Shown here in pieces: positions 33,095 to 42,082 of a DNA stretch of 64,000 bases. The stretch is from an uncultured Spartobacteria bacterium. Lineage in GTDB: Bacteria > Verrucomicrobiota > Verrucomicrobiia > Chthoniobacterales > JAATET01. The position numbers and the translations under genes are program-made. The stretch is from positions 744,001 to 808,000 of the forward strand of contig CALLUD010000006.1 in NCBI GenBank assembly GCA_938011325.1. Direction: 5' to 3'. Below the pieces are notes generated by a model. The model was not told the DNA's origin, did not search any database, and was given only the letters and a program-made list of their open reading frames with translations. How positions within the stretch are numbered: the stretch's first letter is position 1; every line of letters starts with the position of its first letter.

Positions 33095-34111
33095 GTGAAT
33101 CTCTACCCGCTCCTCCGCCCCCTGTTGTTCCAGCTCGATGCGGAAACGGCGCACCACCTCGCCATTCGCGCTCTGGAAACGACGGGCGGCGCGCCGGGTT
33201 TGCTGCGCGCACTTTTCGGCCCCCGCGTTTCGCAGCCGCTTGAAATCTGCGGAATCCGCTTTCCAAATCCGGTGGGACTCGCCGCCGGGATGGACAAGAA
33301 CGCCGTCGCGCTGCCGGCATGGGAGGCGCTCGGCTTCGGCTTTGTCGAGATCGGCACCATCACCGCAAAGGCCCAGCCGGGAAATCCGAAACCGCGCATG
33401 TTCCGCTATCCCGATCTCGGCGCGCTGATCAATCGGATGGGCTTCAACAACGACGGCGCCGCCGCCGTCGCCGCACGGCTCGAACAGCTCATGTCCAGCA
33501 ACCAATGGCCGGGCATTCCCGTCGGGGTGAACCTCGGAAAATCGAAGGTTACCGAGCTAGCGGATGCGCCGACGGATTACCTGCAGAGCTACCAGGCGCT
33601 GCGCCCGTTCGGTGATTATTTCGTCATCAATGTGAGTTCTCCGAACACGCCCGGCCTCCGCGAGCTGCAGGAAAAGGACGCGCTCACCGGAATTGTGCGG
33701 ACGCTGCGCGACTACGACTCGACACCACCGCTTTTCATCAAGATCGCGCCGGATCTCACGCCGCATCAGCTCGACGACATTCTCGAGCTCGTCGAGCGCG
33801 AGCGCGTCTCGGGCCTCATCGCGACAAACACCACGCTCGACCACTCGCCGGTGCCGAAGTCGGCTGATCAAGCCGGCGGACTCAGCGGAGCGCCGCTTCG
33901 CGACCGCGCGTTGGAAATTCTCCGGCATCTGCGAAAGGGCACGGACCGCCCCATCATTGCGTCGGGAGGAATCATGACCGCCGAGGACGCACAGGCCCGC
34001 GTGGCCGCCGGCGCAAACCTCGTTCAGATTTACACGGGATTCGTTTATCGCGGACCGGCCTTGATTCGCGAGATCGCGCAAAAGTCCTTTCAATCCGCCG
34101 AATCCTGTTAA
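33095..34111 (+). CDS. pyrD: Class 2 dihydroorotate dehydrogenase
   Basis: A 338-aa membrane-linked FMN enzyme that oxidises dihydroorotate to orotate and passes electrons to quinone, in pyrimidine synthesis. GTG start at 33095, 3 bp after mnmE. The N-terminal amphipathic helix (YPLLRPLLFQLDAETAHHLA) that binds the membrane and quinone marks class 2. Catalytic and FMN regions: GLAAGMDKNAVALPAWEALGFG, GMFNNDGAAAVA-like turn, INVSSPNTPGLRELQ with the catalytic Ser and IASGGIMTAEDAQARVAAGANL. The menaquinone-pathway gene mqnD follows. Confidence 0.95.
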   Translation: MNLYPLLRPLLFQLDAETAHHLAIRALETTGGAPGLLRALFGPRVSQPLEICGIRFPNPVGLAAGMDKNAVALPAWEALGFGFVEIGTITAKAQPGNPKPRMFRYPDLGALINRMGFNNDGAAAVAARLEQLMSSNQWPGIPVGVNLGKSKVTELADAPTDYLQSYQALRPFGDYFVINVSSPNTPGLRELQEKDALTGIVRTLRDYDSTPPLFIKIAPDLTPHQLDDILELVERERVSGLIATNTTLDHSPVPKSADQAGGLSGAPLRDRALEILRHLRKGTDRPIIASGGIMTAEDAQARVAAGANLVQIYTGFVYRGPALIREIAQKSFQSAESC

Positions 34112-34127
34112 GGTCACAGCTCGCATC

Positions 34128-35006
34128 ATGACCGACTGGAAGAACACGACCCTGACCCTTGGCCACTCGCCTGACCCCGACGACGCCTTCATGTTCTACG
34201 CGATGGCGGAGGAGAAGATCGACCTGCACGGCTACCGCTTCGAGCACATCCTGCAGGACATCCAGACGCTGAACGAACGCGCGTCCCGCGGCGAGCTGCA
34301 CATCACCGCCGTGTCGATTCACTCGCTGGCCTACGTGCTCGACAAATACGCCCTGCTGCCAAACGGCGCGAGCATGGGCGACGGCTACGGCCCGATGTTC
34401 ATCGTCAATCGCGGCGCGGGGCTGCCGGAGTCGGCAGGTGAAGCGGAGCGGCGTGAATGGCTGCTCGGCAAAAAGATTGCGGTGCCCGGCAAACTGACGA
34501 GCGCATTCCTCGCGGCACAGCTCTTCCTCGGCCGGGAGTTCGACCACGTCGTCATCCCGTTCGATGAAATTTTCGACGCCGTTCGCTCCGGCAAGGCGGA
34601 CGTGGGCCTCATCATTCACGAAGGCCAGCTCACCTACGCCAACGAGGGGTTCGAACTCATTCTGGATCTCGGCGCATGGTGGAAGGGCCGCAAGGGTCTC
34701 CCGCTCCCGCTCGGCGGCAACGTCGTGCGCAAGGACATCCCGCCGGAGATTCGCAGGGAACTTTCGGGAATCCTGCGCGCGAGCATCGCCTATGGCCTCG
34801 AGCACCGTGCCCCGGCGGTCGATCACAGCATGAAGCACGCGCGCGGCATGGACACGCCGCTGGCCGACAAATTCATCGGCATGTATGTGAACGATTACAC
34901 GCTCGACTACGGCGAGACCGGCAGGCGGGCGATCCGCGAGTTCCTTGGCGACGCCTACGCGGCGGGGTTGATCCCGCAGCCGGTGGAGCTGGAATTCGTC
35001 GAGTAG
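34128..35006 (+). CDS. mqnD: 1,4-dihydroxy-6-naphthoate synthase (MqnD)
   Basis: A periplasmic-binding-fold enzyme of the futalosine route to menaquinone, converting cyclic dehypoxanthine futalosine to 1,4-dihydroxy-6-naphthoate. The 292-aa protein opens with LTLGHSPDPDDAFMFYAMA, a diagnostic MqnD segment, and contains GYGPMFIVNRGAGLPE and KIAVPGKLTSAFLAAQLF, typical of the family. It follows pyrD by 16 bp. Its presence implies that the organism makes menaquinone by the futalosine pathway, with other mqn genes elsewhere. Confidence 0.9.
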   Translation: MTDWKNTTLTLGHSPDPDDAFMFYAMAEEKIDLHGYRFEHILQDIQTLNERASRGELHITAVSIHSLAYVLDKYALLPNGASMGDGYGPMFIVNRGAGLPESAGEAERREWLLGKKIAVPGKLTSAFLAAQLFLGREFDHVVIPFDEIFDAVRSGKADVGLIIHEGQLTYANEGFELILDLGAWWKGRKGLPLPLGGNVVRKDIPPEIRRELSGILRASIAYGLEHRAPAVDHSMKHARGMDTPLADKFIGMYVNDYTLDYGETGRRAIREFLGDAYAAGLIPQPVELEFVE

Positions 35007-35013
35007 CGCGGAA

Positions 35014-36759
35014 TCAGGGATTCTCGGCGGTTTCCGGCTTCTTCGCGACCTTCTCGGTCATCTCGTCGACCTTGGCCAGGAGCTTCTTGTTCTCCGGGTC
35101 GAGCCCGAGCGCCTTCTGCCAGTAGAGCATCGCCTCGGCGGTCCGATCGAGCGCCGCATACGCGTCGCCGACGTGTTCGAAGACTACCGGGTCGGGATAC
35201 TCCAATGCCTTCACCGCGCGCAACAACTGCTCCAGAGCCGCTTCGTATTCCCCGCGCTGATACAGCACCCACCCCAGACTGTCGATGTAGGCGCCGCTTC
35301 CGGGATCGATCTTCAACGCCTTGCGAATCAGCTTCTCGGCTTCGTCGAGATTCTCGCCACGCTCCGCCCACATGTAGCCGAGCGCGTTGTAGGCCATCGC
35401 CGCCTTTTCCGGGTCGCGCTCGATCGACTTCTTGAAGAGATCGGCCGCCTTCACATAGCGCCCGGCGCGCTCCGCGGCGCAGCCGTAATCGAAGTAAAAC
35501 ATGCTGTCGAGCAGCTCGGGCTGCACGGATGACGCCTCGACCAGCGTGCGCTCGAAAGCCCGCATCGCGGCCTCGTGCTGCGCGGTCACGCTGAGCGCCT
35601 GAGCCTCCAGATAGCTGAACATCGGAATGCCCGGAAACCGCTTCCTCGTTTCGGCGAGCCGCCTGACCACCTCGTCATACCGGCCCTGCGCCATCAGCAG
35701 GATCGCCACGGTCTGGTGGCGGGCCGGGTTGTCCTTGTCGAGAATCAGCCCCTGTTCCGCGTAGGTCAGCGCCTTCGCGTAGTCCTCACGCTGCCGGTAG
35801 AGGCGCTCGAGATTGTCGTAGGCCTGGAGATTCAGCGGATTGCCGGCGATGACCTTTTCCAGCACGGGGATGGCCTCGTCGTTCCGCCCCAGCTCGAGCA
35901 ACGTGCCGGCAAGCTTTTCCTGAAGATTGGGCAGATTCGGACGCAGCTCCGCCGCCTTCTGGTAAAAAGAAACCGCCTTCTCGTATTGATGATTGAGCAC
36001 GAAGAAGTCGGCCACGCGGGCGAGTTGCCCGGCGTCGTCGGTCGCGGTCGCGGCCGCCTTTTCAAGGCACTGATTCAGCTTCGCGGAAAGCTTCGGCTCG
36101 AGAAATGCATCGCCTTCCGTGGCAGAGGAAAGCAGCTCCGCGAGCTGCAGCCAGAATGTCGTGTCGACATTCTTCGCCTTCAACGCGCGATCGAGCACAT
36201 TCATCGCGCCCTCGGTATCGCCCTGCGCCTGGGCAATCTCGTAGAGAGCCTCGTAGCCGGCGATCTTTGTCGGCGCGGCCTTGAGCGCGGCCTCGGCATA
36301 GCGCGTTGCGAGGTCCGGCTTGCGCAGGTGCCGGAGGTAAATGGAAGAAAGCGCGAGCGCGGGCTCGGGTTGGTCGGGACGGGCCTTGATGGCGTCCTTC
36401 AGCACGCCAATCGCCTCGGCGGACTTGTCGCGGCGGAGATAGTCGTAGGCGACCTCGATCGCAAGATCGACGGATCCGCCGGGATCCAGCCGCAAAACCT
36501 CGCGATAACTCTCGGTGGCGCGCTCGGGACCCTTGCTCTCCTCCTCGAACATGCCGGTGAGGAACCGCGCCATGGCCTCCGCCTTGCGCTCCGCCTCGGA
36601 ACTCAGCTTCAGCTCGACGGGATTGCGCTGCCCCTCGTCCAGCAGGAAGTCCGAGATGGCCGCATGGGCCGCGACGGGCCCGGCGGCGATCGGAAGGAAC
36701 AACAAAGCGGCCCTCCACGACTGGTGGATGGCCGCTCCGAACTCCTGTCCGCGCTTCAT
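35014..36759 (-). CDS. Exported TPR protein
   Basis: A 581-aa protein, start at 36759, with an N-terminal hydrophobic segment (SWRAALLFLPIAAGPVAAHAA) fitting a signal peptide or anchor. The rest is a chain of TPR units, such as EAIGVLKDAIKARPDQPEPALALSSIYLRHL, VLEKVIAGNPLNLQAYDNLERLY, and the canonical GAYIDSLGWVLYQRGEYEAALEQLLRAVK near the end. It has the look of assembly factors for the envelope (similar to PEP-CTERM-related TPR proteins), but no partner is obvious. It lies 17 bp downstream of the bS22-like gene. Confidence 0.8.
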   Translation of the reverse strand: MKRGQEFGAAIHQSWRAALLFLPIAAGPVAAHAAISDFLLDEGQRNPVELKLSSEAERKAEAMARFLTGMFEEESKGPERATESYREVLRLDPGGSVDLAIEVAYDYLRRDKSAEAIGVLKDAIKARPDQPEPALALSSIYLRHLRKPDLATRYAEAALKAAPTKIAGYEALYEIAQAQGDTEGAMNVLDRALKAKNVDTTFWLQLAELLSSATEGDAFLEPKLSAKLNQCLEKAAATATDDAGQLARVADFFVLNHQYEKAVSFYQKAAELRPNLPNLQEKLAGTLLELGRNDEAIPVLEKVIAGNPLNLQAYDNLERLYRQREDYAKALTYAEQGLILDKDNPARHQTVAILLMAQGRYDEVVRRLAETRKRFPGIPMFSYLEAQALSVTAQHEAAMRAFERTLVEASSVQPELLDSMFYFDYGCAAERAGRYVKAADLFKKSIERDPEKAAMAYNALGYMWAERGENLDEAEKLIRKALKIDPGSGAYIDSLGWVLYQRGEYEAALEQLLRAVKALEYPDPVVFEHVGDAYAALDRTAEAMLYWQKALGLDPENKKLLAKVDEMTEKVAKKPETAENP

Positions 36760-36775
36760 GCGGACACCGTAACCG

Positions 36776-36880
36776 CTAGGACTTGTAGCGCAACCGCTTC
36801 TTGTGGCGGTTGAGCTTCATGCGCTTGCGCCGCTTGTGTTTGGCGATCTTGGCTTTTCTCTTCTTCTTAAGTGAACCCAT
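36776..36880 (-). CDS. Small basic ribosomal protein, COX24/bS22-like
   Basis: A 34-aa gene, ATG at 36880, with half of its residues Lys or Arg: it opens MGSLKKKRKAKIAKHKRRK. The HKRRKRMKLNRHKKR core is that of the AURKAIP1/COX24 (mS38, bacterial bS22) family, found on the small ribosomal subunit of Bacteroidetes, Actinobacteria and mitochondria and here in a Verrucomicrobia-like genome. It is too short for common gene finders. It lies between hisG (10-bp gap) and the TPR gene (17-bp gap) and is likely co-transcribed. Confidence 0.85.
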   Translation of the reverse strand: MGSLKKKRKAKIAKHKRRKRMKLNRHKKRLRYKS

Positions 36881-36890
36881 GCAGTTACTT

Positions 36891-37769
36891 CTAATAAACG
36901 ACCTTGTTCAGCGGATACTCAATGATCCCCTCCGCCCCCAGCGCTTTCAGTTTGGGAATGATTTCTCTGACGGTCTTCTCATCGATCACGGTTTCGACCG
37001 CCACCCATCCATCCTGGGCCAAGGGCGAAACTGTAGGATTTCGCAGGGATGGCAACGCCTCAAGTAAATTTTTCAGGCTGTCGCCGGGGAGATTCATTTT
37101 GAGTCCCACGAGATCGCGGGCGGCCAGCGCCCCCTTGAGCAGGAGGACGAGCGTTTCCATCTTCTCACGCTTCCAGGCATCGGCGGTCGCCGGGCCGTTG
37201 GCGATGAAAACGGGGAACGACTCCATGAGCGTCTCCACGATGCGAAGCTTGTTGGCACGCAGCGATGAACCGGTCTCGGTGATGTCGACAATCGCATCGA
37301 CCAGATCCGGCACCTTCACCTCGGTGGCCCCCCACGAAAACTCGATTTCCACATCGACCCCGCGCGACTCGAAGAACCGCCGCGTGAGCCCGACCGCCTC
37401 CGTCGCGACCCGCTTGCCGGCAAGATCCTCCACGGATCGAATCGGCGAATCCTCGGGAACCACGAGCACCCAGCGCGTCGGCCGCGAACTCACCTTGCTG
37501 TAGGGCAGCTCGGCAAGCGTCTCGACCTTCGAGCCGTTCTCGGCGATCCAGTCCTTCCCGGTGATCCCGCAATCGAGAAACCCATGCTCGACGTAGCGGG
37601 AGATTTCCTGCGCGCGAAGCAGCCGCACCTCCAGCTCCGAATCGTCCACCGAGGGGCGATACGAGCGCTTCGAGCCCGAAATCGAGAACCCTGCCTTGGC
37701 AAACAGGTCGATCGTGGCGTCCAGCAGGCTGCCCGACGGCAGGCCGATGGTGAGGATGTTGCGGCTCAT
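36891..37769 (-). CDS. hisG: ATP phosphoribosyltransferase, long form
   Basis: First enzyme of histidine biosynthesis: ATP plus PRPP to PR-ATP. The 292-aa length indicates the long HisG with a C-terminal ACT-like regulatory domain ([43 protein letters not shown]), so it should be feedback-inhibited by histidine without HisZ. The catalytic segments are [20 protein letters not shown] at the start, [17 protein letters not shown], and the PRPP loop [19 protein letters not shown]. The bS22-like gene follows closely. Confidence 0.95.
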   Translation of the reverse strand: MSRNILTIGLPSGSLLDATIDLFAKAGFSISGSKRSYRPSVDDSELEVRLLRAQEISRYVEHGFLDCGITGKDWIAENGSKVETLAELPYSKVSSRPTRWVLVVPEDSPIRSVEDLAGKRVATEAVGLTRRFFESRGVDVEIEFSWGATEVKVPDLVDAIVDITETGSSLRANKLRIVETLMESFPVFIANGPATADAWKREKMETLVLLLKGALAARDLVGLKMNLPGDSLKNLLEALPSLRNPTVSPLAQDGWVAVETVIDEKTVREIIPKLKALGAEGIIEYPLNKVVY

Positions 37770-37824
37770 AAAGGGGCGTGAAGCTTAGGAGCCCGCTCGC
37801 GGGACTGCAAGCGCCTCCTCCCGT

Positions 37825-38442
37825 TTATTTCCAGCCGATCAACTTCGGCTCGATCCTTGCGAGGACTTCGCCGTTCTCATTCGGCTGCACATTTTCGTCG
37901 ACGGGATTCCGCACCACGGCCACCTCCGGAAACCTTGCACGGGTGGGAGAGCCGGGCGAAACGCCGGCGACGTTTTCCTCGAGAAAACGATAGACGGTAA
38001 ACGGCCAGTCGCGAATCGCACCCAACGCACCCTTCGCCTCCGTGGCGGCCGGCGTCGCCAGGCTCAGCATGAGCACCGCCGCGCCGCCAAGCAGGGAGCC
38101 GGAAAAAACGCCCGCGAGCAGGCCGAGCACGCTATCCGCGGGATTCGACGCGACACTTTGAAAGGACACCGCGCGAATTCGCACCGCGAATCCACCCACC
38201 AGATACCCCAGGCCGAAGACGATGAGGAACGTGCACAACGCCGACCACCGCGGCGCAAACGCCACGCTGTCCGCGAGGGAAACCGTGGCTTTCTGCCAGA
38301 AAAGCAGCGCCAGCAGCATCGCGAAAAGATAGGCGACCACACGCCGCATCTCGAAAGCCACGCCGTTTCGCCATCCCTCCCAGGCTCGGTAAATCACCGG
38401 CCCCAGCGCGGCGATCCAGATGGCAGTGTCCCAGCCGTTCAT
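37825..38442 (-). CDS. CvpA-family membrane protein
   Basis: A 205-aa inner-membrane protein with four hydrophobic segments. WDTAIWIAALGPVIYRAWEGWRNGVAFEMRRVVAYLFAMLLALLFWQ gives the first two; VLGLLAGVFSGSLLGGAAVLMLSLA gives the last. This is the CvpA layout. In E. coli CvpA is needed for colicin V production and envelope stress tolerance. The C-terminal tail is soluble (NVAGVSPGSPTRARFPEVAVVRNP). It lies 10 bp downstream of the PilB-like gene's stop on the same strand. Role here unknown. Confidence 0.75.
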   Translation of the reverse strand: MNGWDTAIWIAALGPVIYRAWEGWRNGVAFEMRRVVAYLFAMLLALLFWQKATVSLADSVAFAPRWSALCTFLIVFGLGYLVGGFAVRIRAVSFQSVASNPADSVLGLLAGVFSGSLLGGAAVLMLSLATPAATEAKGALGAIRDWPFTVYRFLEENVAGVSPGSPTRARFPEVAVVRNPVDENVQPNENGEVLARIEPKLIGWK

Positions 38443-38452
38443 TGTTTCCTCC

Positions 38453-40435
38453 TCACGCGGCTTGCAACACTTCCTCCACCGTGGTGACCCCGCGAAGAAT
38501 CTTCTCCGCGCCGTCGTAGCGATAACTCTTGAAACCCCGCTCCATCGCCATGGCGGTCAATGCAGCCTCGTCGGCGCCCTCGCCGATCGCGCGGCGAAGG
38601 TCTTCATCCAGCACCAGCAGCTCGAACAATCCCGTGCGCCCCTTGAAGCCCGTGCCGTGGCAGGCATCGCATCCGATCGGCCCGTAAAGGCTCGCGCCCG
38701 GTTCGAAGCTGAATCCGATCGATTCCAGCTCGTCGCCTCTCGCGGAATATTCGGACCGGCATTTCGGGCAAAGCACACGCACCAGCCGTTGCGCCACAAC
38801 CATCAGCAGGCCGGACGCGAGCTGATACCGCTCCGTGCCAATGTCCTGCAGACGCGAGATGGTGCCCACGGCGTCCTTCGTGTGAAGCGTGCTGAACACA
38901 AGGTGCCCGGTCAACGCCGCGCGCAGCGCCACCGCCGCGGCCTCGGCGTCGCGCATTTCTCCAATGAGAATAACGTCGGGGTCCTGCCGCAGGATGGACC
39001 GCAGCCCGCTCTCGTAGGTGATGCCCGCCTTCGGGTTCACGGCGATCTGCGTAGCACCGGGCAGCTCGTATTCCGGCGGGTCCTCGACCGTCATGATGTT
39101 CAACCGCGTGGCGTCGAGCTCGCGCAACGCGGCATAGAGCGTCGACGTCTTCCCCGAACCCGTCGGGCCCGTGGAAAGAATCATCCCGCTCTTCGAACCG
39201 ATGATCGACTGAAACTGCGTCAGCATCTCATCGGACATGCCGAGCGCGGTGAGGTTGAAAATCCCGGAATGCTGGTCGAGCACGCGAATGACGATCTTTT
39301 CGCCGTGAATGGAATTGGCGGTCGCCACGCGAAAATCGACTTCACGGCCGTCAACGCTCACCCGGAACCGGCCGTCCTGCGCGCGACGCTTCTCGGCAAT
39401 GTCGATCTGCGCAAGCGTCTTCAGCGACGTCACGAGGCGCCGGCCGTCGATATTCTCGTAGCTCATCCGTTCGTGGAGAATTCCATCGAGCCGGAAGCGC
39501 ACGCGATAGGCGCCGCCGGTGGGTTCGATGTGCACGTCGCTCGCCTTCTCGAGCAGCGCCTCGTGGAGCACGTCTTCGGCATGCACCAGTCCGGAGACGA
39601 GATCCGTATTGTTCTTCAACTCGATCGACTTGCGCTCCGAGTCGAGAAACTCGAAGCCCTTGCGCGTTTTGCCCTTGCGCGCGAGATACTCGGCGGGGTC
39701 CACGACCGGAATCTTGTTAACGGGAAAGGGCTGGCCGGTGCCGCTTTTCGCCGGAGGCTCCTCCTTCGCCGCCGCTGCGCGCGCGATTGCGGCATGCTTT
39801 CGCAGCCTCGCGGCCGTCACCATCTTACGAAATCGCTGCACTGCAAAATAGATCGCCGCGCCCACGATCGGCAGCAGGACCGCGACGAGATTCCACACGC
39901 GCGGATCCATTTCCCGCTCGAAGAGGCTTTTCTGAACAGCCTGCACGCTGCGCATCCAGATGCCACCGCCAATCAGCAGGACGACCAGAAAAATGACAAA
40001 GCGCTGACTGATCGCTCCCGGCTCGTCGGCCAGGGACTGAATCGACGCGTTCGCGCCCCCCGGCGCGGGACGTGTGGACGGGCCAGCCGGCAGCGAAGAA
40101 GCCGCCGTGGGCGATGCAGGCCGCAATGCGGGACTCGCAGGTTGGGCCGCGGGAGCGACGGGAACATCCACAATCGGGCCGTTTCCGGGCGTTTGGCCAT
40201 TGATGCTCTCGATGGCACTGATCGGGTAGCGAATGACGCCCTGATCGACCTGCAGGGAAATAAACTCCTCGCTCTGAGCCACAATGCGGGCGTCCTTCAA
40301 CCGCCGCCCGTTCTTGAAGATTACATCCGCCGCCTCGACCGAAACGTGGGGGAGAATCACCGCAAAGGCCAGCACCGCCGCCATCCCGATACACCCCCTG
40401 ATTTTCCTATTCCGGCGAGGAATCACCCGGTGCAT
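38453..40435 (-). CDS. PilB/GspE-type ATPase with exported-looking N-terminal region
   Basis: A 660-aa protein, start at 40435. The C-terminal half is an intact type II secretion/type IV pilus ATPase: GPTGSGKTSTLYA (Walker A, 422-434), VEDPPEYELPGATQ, GEMRDAEAAAV, and a tetracysteine zinc motif (CPKCR ... CDACHG). The N-terminus is odd: a signal-like segment (16-35), an SH3-like module (ADVIFKNGRRLKDARIVAQ, about 37-80), a Pro/Ala-rich linker (90-135), and two membrane helices (145-161 and 179-200). Ordinary GspE proteins are soluble. CvpA follows and a DUF2062 gene precedes it. Confidence 0.85.
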   Translation of the reverse strand: MHRVIPRRNRKIRGCIGMAAVLAFAVILPHVSVEAADVIFKNGRRLKDARIVAQSEEFISLQVDQGVIRYPISAIESINGQTPGNGPIVDVPVAPAAQPASPALRPASPTAASSLPAGPSTRPAPGGANASIQSLADEPGAISQRFVIFLVVLLIGGGIWMRSVQAVQKSLFEREMDPRVWNLVAVLLPIVGAAIYFAVQRFRKMVTAARLRKHAAIARAAAAKEEPPAKSGTGQPFPVNKIPVVDPAEYLARKGKTRKGFEFLDSERKSIELKNNTDLVSGLVHAEDVLHEALLEKASDVHIEPTGGAYRVRFRLDGILHERMSYENIDGRRLVTSLKTLAQIDIAEKRRAQDGRFRVSVDGREVDFRVATANSIHGEKIVIRVLDQHSGIFNLTALGMSDEMLTQFQSIIGSKSGMILSTGPTGSGKTSTLYAALRELDATRLNIMTVEDPPEYELPGATQIAVNPKAGITYESGLRSILRQDPDVILIGEMRDAEAAAVALRAALTGHLVFSTLHTKDAVGTISRLQDIGTERYQLASGLLMVVAQRLVRVLCPKCRSEYSARGDELESIGFSFEPGASLYGPIGCDACHGTGFKGRTGLFELLVLDEDLRRAIGEGADEAALTAMAMERGFKSYRYDGAEKILRGVTTVEEVLQAA

Positions 40436-40513
40436 CAAAACGCCCTGTAACAGAGAGTCAATCGCGAACTCACCGCACGCGCGAATTCCTCTCCGCCGCA
40501 CCTCGTATCGGCG

Positions 40514-41065
40514 CTATGCCGCCGGGGGCAGCGGCGCCCGGGCCCGCCGGGAGACGATGCAGTAGGCGATCCCGTAGGTCGCGGCCGCACTCGGTATCGC
40601 GATCACAATGCTCCCGATCATCAGGGGAAGACCGACATCGAGAAAGGTCGTCCACTGCAGCATCTTCGCCGGTTCGATGTGATGCATGGAAAGCTTCGGC
40701 GGAAGATGATGCGGATGGCTCAGCACCCAGTAACCGATTTCGTATTCGATACGCAGAAGCAATGGCCACAACGGCGTGATGACGTCGTGCAGGCAGACCG
40801 ACAGCACGGCGGCGAGCTTGCTGCACCGCGCCACCCAGGCCGTCGCCACACAGAGCAGGGTCTTCAGCCCGAACAATGGCGTGAACCCCCAGAATATCCC
40901 GATGGCGATTCCTCCGGCGATGGCGTGGGGGGTGTCGCGAAGGGACAGCAAGCGCGTGAACAGCGACCGGAAATACTCGACAATCTTCACACGACCCCGC
41001 CGAGGGAACCAGACGCCGCCCTTGTTTTCCAGCATTGAATTCCGGACCTGCGGCGGTAGCTTCAA
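40514..41065 (-). CDS. DUF2062 membrane protein
   Basis: A 183-aa protein with the DUF2062 signature: SLRDTPHAIAGGIAIGIFWGFTPLFGLKTLLCVATAWVARC, then a second pair of hydrophobic segments (FLDVGLPLMIGSIVIAIPSAAATYGIAYCIV). The family is common in bacteria and its function is unknown. Met 11 (MLENKGGVWFP) is an alternative start. It is convergent to no gene; it starts 12 bp from the divergent TonB/OmpA hybrid, so the two share a promoter region. Confidence 0.8.
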   Translation of the reverse strand: MKLPPQVRNSMLENKGGVWFPRRGRVKIVEYFRSLFTRLLSLRDTPHAIAGGIAIGIFWGFTPLFGLKTLLCVATAWVARCSKLAAVLSVCLHDVITPLWPLLLRIEYEIGYWVLSHPHHLPPKLSMHHIEPAKMLQWTTFLDVGLPLMIGSIVIAIPSAAATYGIAYCIVSRRARAPLPPAA

Positions 41066-41077
41066 ATCCTCTCACCC

Positions 41078-42079
41078 ATGGAATACAACGCTGGTGATTA
41101 CGATCTTTTCGACGACGAGCCGACAGGGTTCGCCCGGTGGATCATGCCGGCGTTGATCATTTCCCTCCTCCTCCACGTCATCTTCTACATGTGGGCGCGG
41201 AGTTACCCGTTCCAGCCGTTCAGCGAGGCCTACTACGACAAGATCGTGCCGCGCACCTTCCAGCTCGAGCGCGTGGAGATCGATCCGAAGCTGCTCGATC
41301 CCGCGCCGGACGAGGAGATCAAGGAAGCCGCCGCGCCAAAGGCCGTCGAGCTGCCCGAGGAGAAAGTGTCGTTCGAGAATATGATGGCCGACATCAAGGC
41401 CACGCCCGCCGCGCCCGAGATCGAAAACCCGATCCTCGACGACAAGCCGCGCGTCGACCCAACGAGCTTTGAAGAAACCGTAAAGGTCGCCGAGAAAAAC
41501 GGCGCCGCGACCGTGGCCGAGGACATGGACGCGCTGCGTGAGGAGTTGCTCGTCGACAAGCCCGAGGTTTCCGGACGTCCGCTCATCGAACTCACGCGTC
41601 CCGGCGAAGCCGGCGACGGCGCACCGGACAGCCTCGGCCCCACCGCAGGCGGCGACACCCCGGGATTCAGCAATCTCGACACGCTGCTCGCGCAGACCGG
41701 CCCCCTTACGGATGAGACGGCGCCGATCATGATGCCGGCGGACCTCCTCTTCGACTACGACAGCTACCAGCTTCGCGACGCGGCGGTCTCCAGTTTGCAA
41801 AAGCTCGGGCAGCTCATCCGGCGCAATCCGGACGTCGACTTTATCATCGAGGGACACACCGACTCGTTTGGCGGCGAGGTCTACAACCGCCAGCTCAGCC
41901 GCATGCGTGCGGAATCGGTGAAACACTGGCTCGTGCAGGCAATGGGCATCGACGCCTCGCGCATTGAGACGCGTGGATTCGGCAGTTCGCGCCTCATCGC
42001 GCCGGCCACGGGATCGATCGAGGAACAACAGATCAATCGCCGTGTGGAGATTGTGATTCGAGCCCGGGGGAGCCGATAG
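41078..42079 (+). CDS. TonB-anchor/OmpA-domain hybrid protein
   Basis: A 333-aa envelope protein. A single inner-membrane anchor (WIMPALIISLLLHVIFYMWA, 21-40) carries the S-x3-H pair (S29, H33) that TonB and TolA use to couple to ExbBD-type proton motors. After an acidic/Pro-rich spacer (40-220) comes a complete OmpA-like peptidoglycan-binding domain (about 225-333) with DFIIEGHTDSFGG and NRQLSRMRAESVKHWLVQ. This suggests a stator-linked tether. The glnD start is only 3 bp downstream, so they may be co-expressed. Confidence 0.82.
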   Translation: MEYNAGDYDLFDDEPTGFARWIMPALIISLLLHVIFYMWARSYPFQPFSEAYYDKIVPRTFQLERVEIDPKLLDPAPDEEIKEAAAPKAVELPEEKVSFENMMADIKATPAAPEIENPILDDKPRVDPTSFEETVKVAEKNGAATVAEDMDALREELLVDKPEVSGRPLIELTRPGEAGDGAPDSLGPTAGGDTPGFSNLDTLLAQTGPLTDETAPIMMPADLLFDYDSYQLRDAAVSSLQKLGQLIRRNPDVDFIIEGHTDSFGGEVYNRQLSRMRAESVKHWLVQAMGIDASRIETRGFGSSRLIAPATGSIEEQQINRRVEIVIRARGSR

Positions 42080-42082
42080 GAA

